Source of the DNA: an uncultured Oscillospiraceae bacterium
Lineage (GTDB): Bacteria; Bacillota; Clostridia; Oscillospirales; Oscillospiraceae
NCBI GenBank assembly: GCA_934668285.1
Contig: CAKUNB010000022.1
Coordinates: forward strand, 1-15,862
DNA length: 15,862 nucleotides
Reading direction: 5' to 3'
The notes under the pieces were generated by a model. It saw nothing but the letters and a program-made list of their open reading frames with translations. It did not search any database and was not told where the DNA came from. Of the stretch, positions 13,971-15,862 are shown in pieces (position 1 is the stretch's first letter; each line of letters begins with the position of its first letter). A program made the translations under genes and the position numbers.

Positions 13971-14648
13971 ATGATACTCAAGGTCGATAATCTCAACGAG
14001 CAGGCGTATAGCATCCTGCGGGAGAAAATTCTCTCCAAGGAGCTGCTGCCGGGCACGCGGCTGGTTGATTCCCAGCTTGCGGACGAATTCGGCATCAGCA
14101 GAACGCCCCTGCGCGACGCGATTCGGATGCTTGCCGAGGAAGGACTGGTCATCAACAGCCCGCAGAAGAAGGGCTACTATGTCTATCAGCCCTCGGCAGA
14201 GGATATCAATGAAATTTTCGAGCTTCGCCTGTTCCTTGATCTCGCCGCCGCCACCAAGCTCATCACCGAGGTGTTCCCGAAGGACCCGAGCGCGCTCCTT
14301 CGCCTGCAGGAGGCCTATCGCGCAGAGCGCGAGAATCAGGACGTGGACTTTGTGCGGCAGGACGAGGATTTTCACGACACCATCATCCAGCTGTGCCATA
14401 ACACGCGCATGGCCGCGATCTACTCCGATCTGCGCAGCCAGACCCGCGCGTTCCGCAGCGTGACCGCGCAGGATAAAAAGCGCATCGATAAGGCGCAGGA
14501 CTTCCACGAGATGATTTACACCGGCTTTTTGAATATGGATCTGGACGCCACGCTCGCCGCCATTCGCAGGCACGTCGAATACAGCCGCGAGGATGCCATC
14601 AAGGACTACGTGTCCGCCCCGCCCGAGGCAGGGCAGCAAACAGAATAA
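13971..14648 (+). CDS. GntR-family transcriptional regulator, FCD (FadR) subfamily
   Basis: Encodes 225 residues. Residues 8-75 are the GntR winged helix-turn-helix: EQAYSILREKILSKELLPGT, LADEFGISRTPLRDAIRMLA and EGLVINSPQKKGYYV. Residues 80-210 are an all-helical FCD ligand-binding domain with the metal-ligand set Asp131, His135, His179 and His201. Such regulators usually repress sugar-acid, carboxylate or amino-acid catabolic operons until a metabolite binds. The start at 13971 follows CGGAGG by seven bases. The gene lies directly upstream of a sugar isomerase-like gene and an SDR gene, and its promoter shares an operator-like element with theirs, so autoregulation and control of that operon are likely. 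The inducer cannot be named from sequence. Confidence 0.92.
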   Translation: MILKVDNLNEQAYSILREKILSKELLPGTRLVDSQLADEFGISRTPLRDAIRMLAEEGLVINSPQKKGYYVYQPSAEDINEIFELRLFLDLAAATKLITEVFPKDPSALLRLQEAYRAERENQDVDFVRQDEDFHDTIIQLCHNTRMAAIYSDLRSQTRAFRSVTAQDKKRIDKAQDFHEMIYTGFLNMDLDATLAAIRRHVEYSREDAIKDYVSAPPEAGQQTE

Positions 14649-14665
14649 CGTTTTCTTCCTTCCCC

Positions 14666-14700
14666 GGCGCGGGCGCTGTGCACACCACAGCGCCCGCGCC
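14666..14700 (+). terminator. Strong GC hairpin after gntR
   Basis: GGCGCGGGCGCTGTG (14666-14680) pairs perfectly with 14686-14700 (15 bp) around the loop CACAC. Only CTTGT follows, so there is no real T-run. It probably ends or attenuates the gntR transcript before the separate isomerase promoter. Confidence 0.6.
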
Positions 14701-14750
14701 CTTGTACGCGCCCGCCTCATGCAAGCCGGTTGCCAATGGTATCTGTACGG

Positions 14751-14773
14751 GAATTGTGTGTTCTGCACAATTC
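14751..14773. promoter_or_regulatory. Inverted repeat upstream of the isomerase promoter
   Basis: GAATTGTG (14751-14758) and CACAATTC (14766-14773) are a perfect 8-base inverted repeat with a 7-base spacer, centred about 102 bases before the predicted transcription start. The TTGTG/CACAA arms recall CRP/FNR-family sites, but the spacing is not that of the classical CRP site. Candidate binding site for a second regulator. Confidence 0.4.
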
Positions 14774-14788
14774 TCGCGCCTTGTTTTT

Positions 14789-14795
14789 TGTCGAA
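14789..14795 (+). promoter_or_regulatory. Candidate Spo0A-binding site upstream of the isomerase promoter
   Basis: TGTCGAA in the context TTTTTTGTCGAATC, 32 bases before the -35 element, nearly the same spacing as the site upstream of spo0A. A seven-base match is weak evidence alone. Confidence 0.3.
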
Positions 14796-14827
14796 TCGCC
14801 GAATTTCTTTTTTCTTTGCCAAATCCA

Positions 14828-14857
14828 TTGACAAAGCCATGAAAATCGTTCTATAAT
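14828..14857 (+). promoter_or_regulatory. Promoter of the isomerase-SDR operon
   Basis: Both hexamers are consensus: TTGACA (14828-14833) and TATAAT (14852-14857), with an 18-base spacer. Transcription would start near 14864. A promoter this strong is expected to need repression, consistent with the operator-like element just downstream. Confidence 0.8.
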
Positions 14858-14872
14858 CGAGATGCGAATTCG

Positions 14873-14889
14873 GAGTACCGTATACGGAG
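14873..14889 (+). promoter_or_regulatory. Operator-like element, copy 2 (isomerase leader)
   Basis: GAGTACCGTATACGGAG, containing the perfect 10-base palindrome CCGTATACGG (14879-14888 region) and the GT...AC pattern typical of GntR-family operators. It begins 15 bases after the -10 hexamer. Unlike copy 1 it does not overlap the ribosome binding site (AAGGAG, 14906-14911), so the shared CGGAG is not explained by ribosome binding. Confidence 0.6.
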
Positions 14890-14918
14890 TTCGTGATAGA
14901 GTAAAAAGGAGCGACGAT

Positions 14919-15734
14919 ATGAAAACAAGCACTTCTCTGTCTGTACAATATGATAATATCTTTTCCCCCTTTCCGGGGCGGCAGTGGGAGGACGGCCTCC
15001 GCTGGGTGAAGGACGCGGGCTTTGACGCCGTCGAGATCATCCTCAGCGACCCCGATCTGATCGACCGCCGCCTGCTGCAAAAGCGTCTGGAACAGCTCGA
15101 CCTTCCGGTTTCCACCATTTCAACCGGTCAGGCCATGGGGCTGGAGCAGCTGTCGCTGGTCAGCGCCAGCCGTCAGACGCGGGAGGTAACGCTTGCCCGC
15201 CTGCGCCGGGACATCGACTTTGCCATCGAGCTTGGGCGGCCGCACGTCACCATCGGCCTCATCCGCGGGCGCGGCGGGGAAAACGGTCCGGAGATGGAGC
15301 TGCCCCTGCTGCGAGATTCCCTGAAGCAGATCGCCGACTACGCCGAGGCGCAGCAGGTAGTGCTGAACCTCGAGGCGATCAACCGCTATGAGTGCAAATA
15401 CCTCAATTCCTCCGAGGAAACACTGCAAATCCTCCATGACATCGGCGATCCGGCCTGCATGGGCGTCCTGTACGACACCTTCCATTCCAACATCGAGGAC
15501 GCCGACATGACCGGCGCAATCGCAGCCCTGAAGGGCCGCATTACCAACGTTCACCTTGCCGACAGCAACCGTCGGCTTCCCGGAGAGGGCCACATCGATT
15601 TCCACGCGGTCGCTGCCGCGCTGGAGGCAAACGGCTACACCGGATATCTCGCGCTGGAGGTGCTCAACAACCCCTCCGCCGCGCACGTTCAGGCTCACGC
15701 ACAGGCAAGCATGCAGTATGTTCTTGGCAAGTGA
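14919..15734 (+). CDS. Sugar isomerase/epimerase-like TIM-barrel protein (xylose isomerase-like/AP endonuclease 2 fold)
   Basis: Encodes 271 residues, the typical size for this family. The pattern of metal ligands seen in sugar-phosphate isomerases and 3-epimerases is present: Glu152 (LNLEAINRYE), Asp186 with His189 (LYDTFHSNIE), His212 (NVHLADSNR) and Glu247 (LALEV). LADSNRRLPGEGHIDF and GYTGYLALEV are characteristic of the hydroxypyruvate isomerase/tagatose-epimerase-like group. It probably interconverts a ketose or sugar acid using a divalent metal in the cytoplasm; the substrate is not determinable here. The start at 14919 follows AAGGAG by seven bases; an earlier in-frame ATG at 14862 would place the operator inside the gene and has no binding site. 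The SDR gene follows after 15 bases, so they form an operon. Confidence 0.88.
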   Translation: MKTSTSLSVQYDNIFSPFPGRQWEDGLRWVKDAGFDAVEIILSDPDLIDRRLLQKRLEQLDLPVSTISTGQAMGLEQLSLVSASRQTREVTLARLRRDIDFAIELGRPHVTIGLIRGRGGENGPEMELPLLRDSLKQIADYAEAQQVVLNLEAINRYECKYLNSSEETLQILHDIGDPACMGVLYDTFHSNIEDADMTGAIAALKGRITNVHLADSNRRLPGEGHIDFHAVAAALEANGYTGYLALEVLNNPSAAHVQAHAQASMQYVLGK

Positions 15735-15749
15735 GAAAGGAGACCTTAT

Positions 15750-15862
15750 ATGAGAGACATCAATTTTGACATCAGCGGACAGGTTGCGGTCATTACCGGC
15801 GCGGGTGGTATTATCTGCGGCGTTATGGCGCGGGAGATGGCGAAGAAGGGCGCGAAGGTCGC
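15750..15862 (+). CDS. SDR-family oxidoreductase, 5' part (fructuronate reductase/mannonate oxidoreductase-like)
   Basis: Only the first 37 codons are in the window. The start at 15750 follows AAAGGAG by seven bases. The peptide contains the SDR nucleotide-binding fold: VAVITGAGGIICGVMAREMA then KKGAKVA, i.e. a TGxxGxxxG-type glycine motif. The GAGG-I-I-CG-x-MA form resembles Gram-positive mannonate oxidoreductase (fructuronate reductase, UxuB-like SDR) N-termini, which would convert fructuronate to mannonate with NADH. This specificity is inferred from a short stretch only. The context of an FCD regulator and a sugar isomerase fits hexuronate or related sugar-acid catabolism. Confidence 0.8.
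   Translation, partial: MRDINFDISGQVAVITGAGGIICGVMAREMAKKGAKV

Overview
The window looks like chromosomal DNA from a high-GC, endospore-lineage member of the Clostridia, most likely an Oscillospiraceae/Ruminococcaceae-type gut anaerobe. The evidence is a spo0A gene, an anaerobic ribonucleotide reductase activase (nrdG), a tandem-ATPase ECF transporter, a VanW-family wall protein, strong GGAGG-type ribosome binding sites and sigma-A-like promoters. Genus assignment is inference. There are no tRNA or rRNA genes, no CRISPR array, no transposase and no phage genes; gene density is ordinary for core chromosome.

Layout. 1-1588 (+): end of a tandem ECF transporter ATPase, then its membrane S component (ATGA overlap), closed by an AT-rich terminator. 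1651-2328 (+): promoter, a long hairpin-forming leader, mscL (mechanosensitive channel) and a strong terminator. 2427-3438 (+): a Spo0A-box-like site, an extended -10 promoter, spo0A and a terminator. 3550-5762 (+): promoter with a palindrome at its start site, a 697-residue membrane-anchored VanW protein with a Pro/Thr-rich tail, and a perfect terminator. 5729-5938: a run of palindromes between convergent transcription units.

5941-13810 (-), read from right to left: promoter, trkA and trkH (Trk potassium uptake), a 52-base gap, then five genes joined end to start by four 4-base ATGA overlaps: PAP2 phosphatase, alpha/beta hydrolase, nrdG, dut and a YgiQ-type radical SAM protein. I see no terminator between trkA and the end of ygiQ, so the seven genes may share a transcript.

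13904-15862 (+): divergently from trkA, a GntR/FCD regulator with its own promoter, then a second promoter driving a sugar-isomerase-like TIM-barrel gene and the start of an SDR oxidoreductase whose N-terminus resembles fructuronate reductase (mannonate oxidoreductase). Both promoters carry nearly the same 17-base element just after the start site, which ties the regulator to itself and to the downstream sugar-acid-type operon.

The observations most worth checking are: the shared operator of the GntR regulon; a Spo0A whose receiver domain lacks the usual acidic pair (Asn-Asn) and the conserved Thr/Ser while keeping the phosphorylatable Asp and Lys; the structured mscL leader; the five-gene ATGA chain; and the palindrome array at 5729-5938, whose outer hairpins are related by a compensatory base change.
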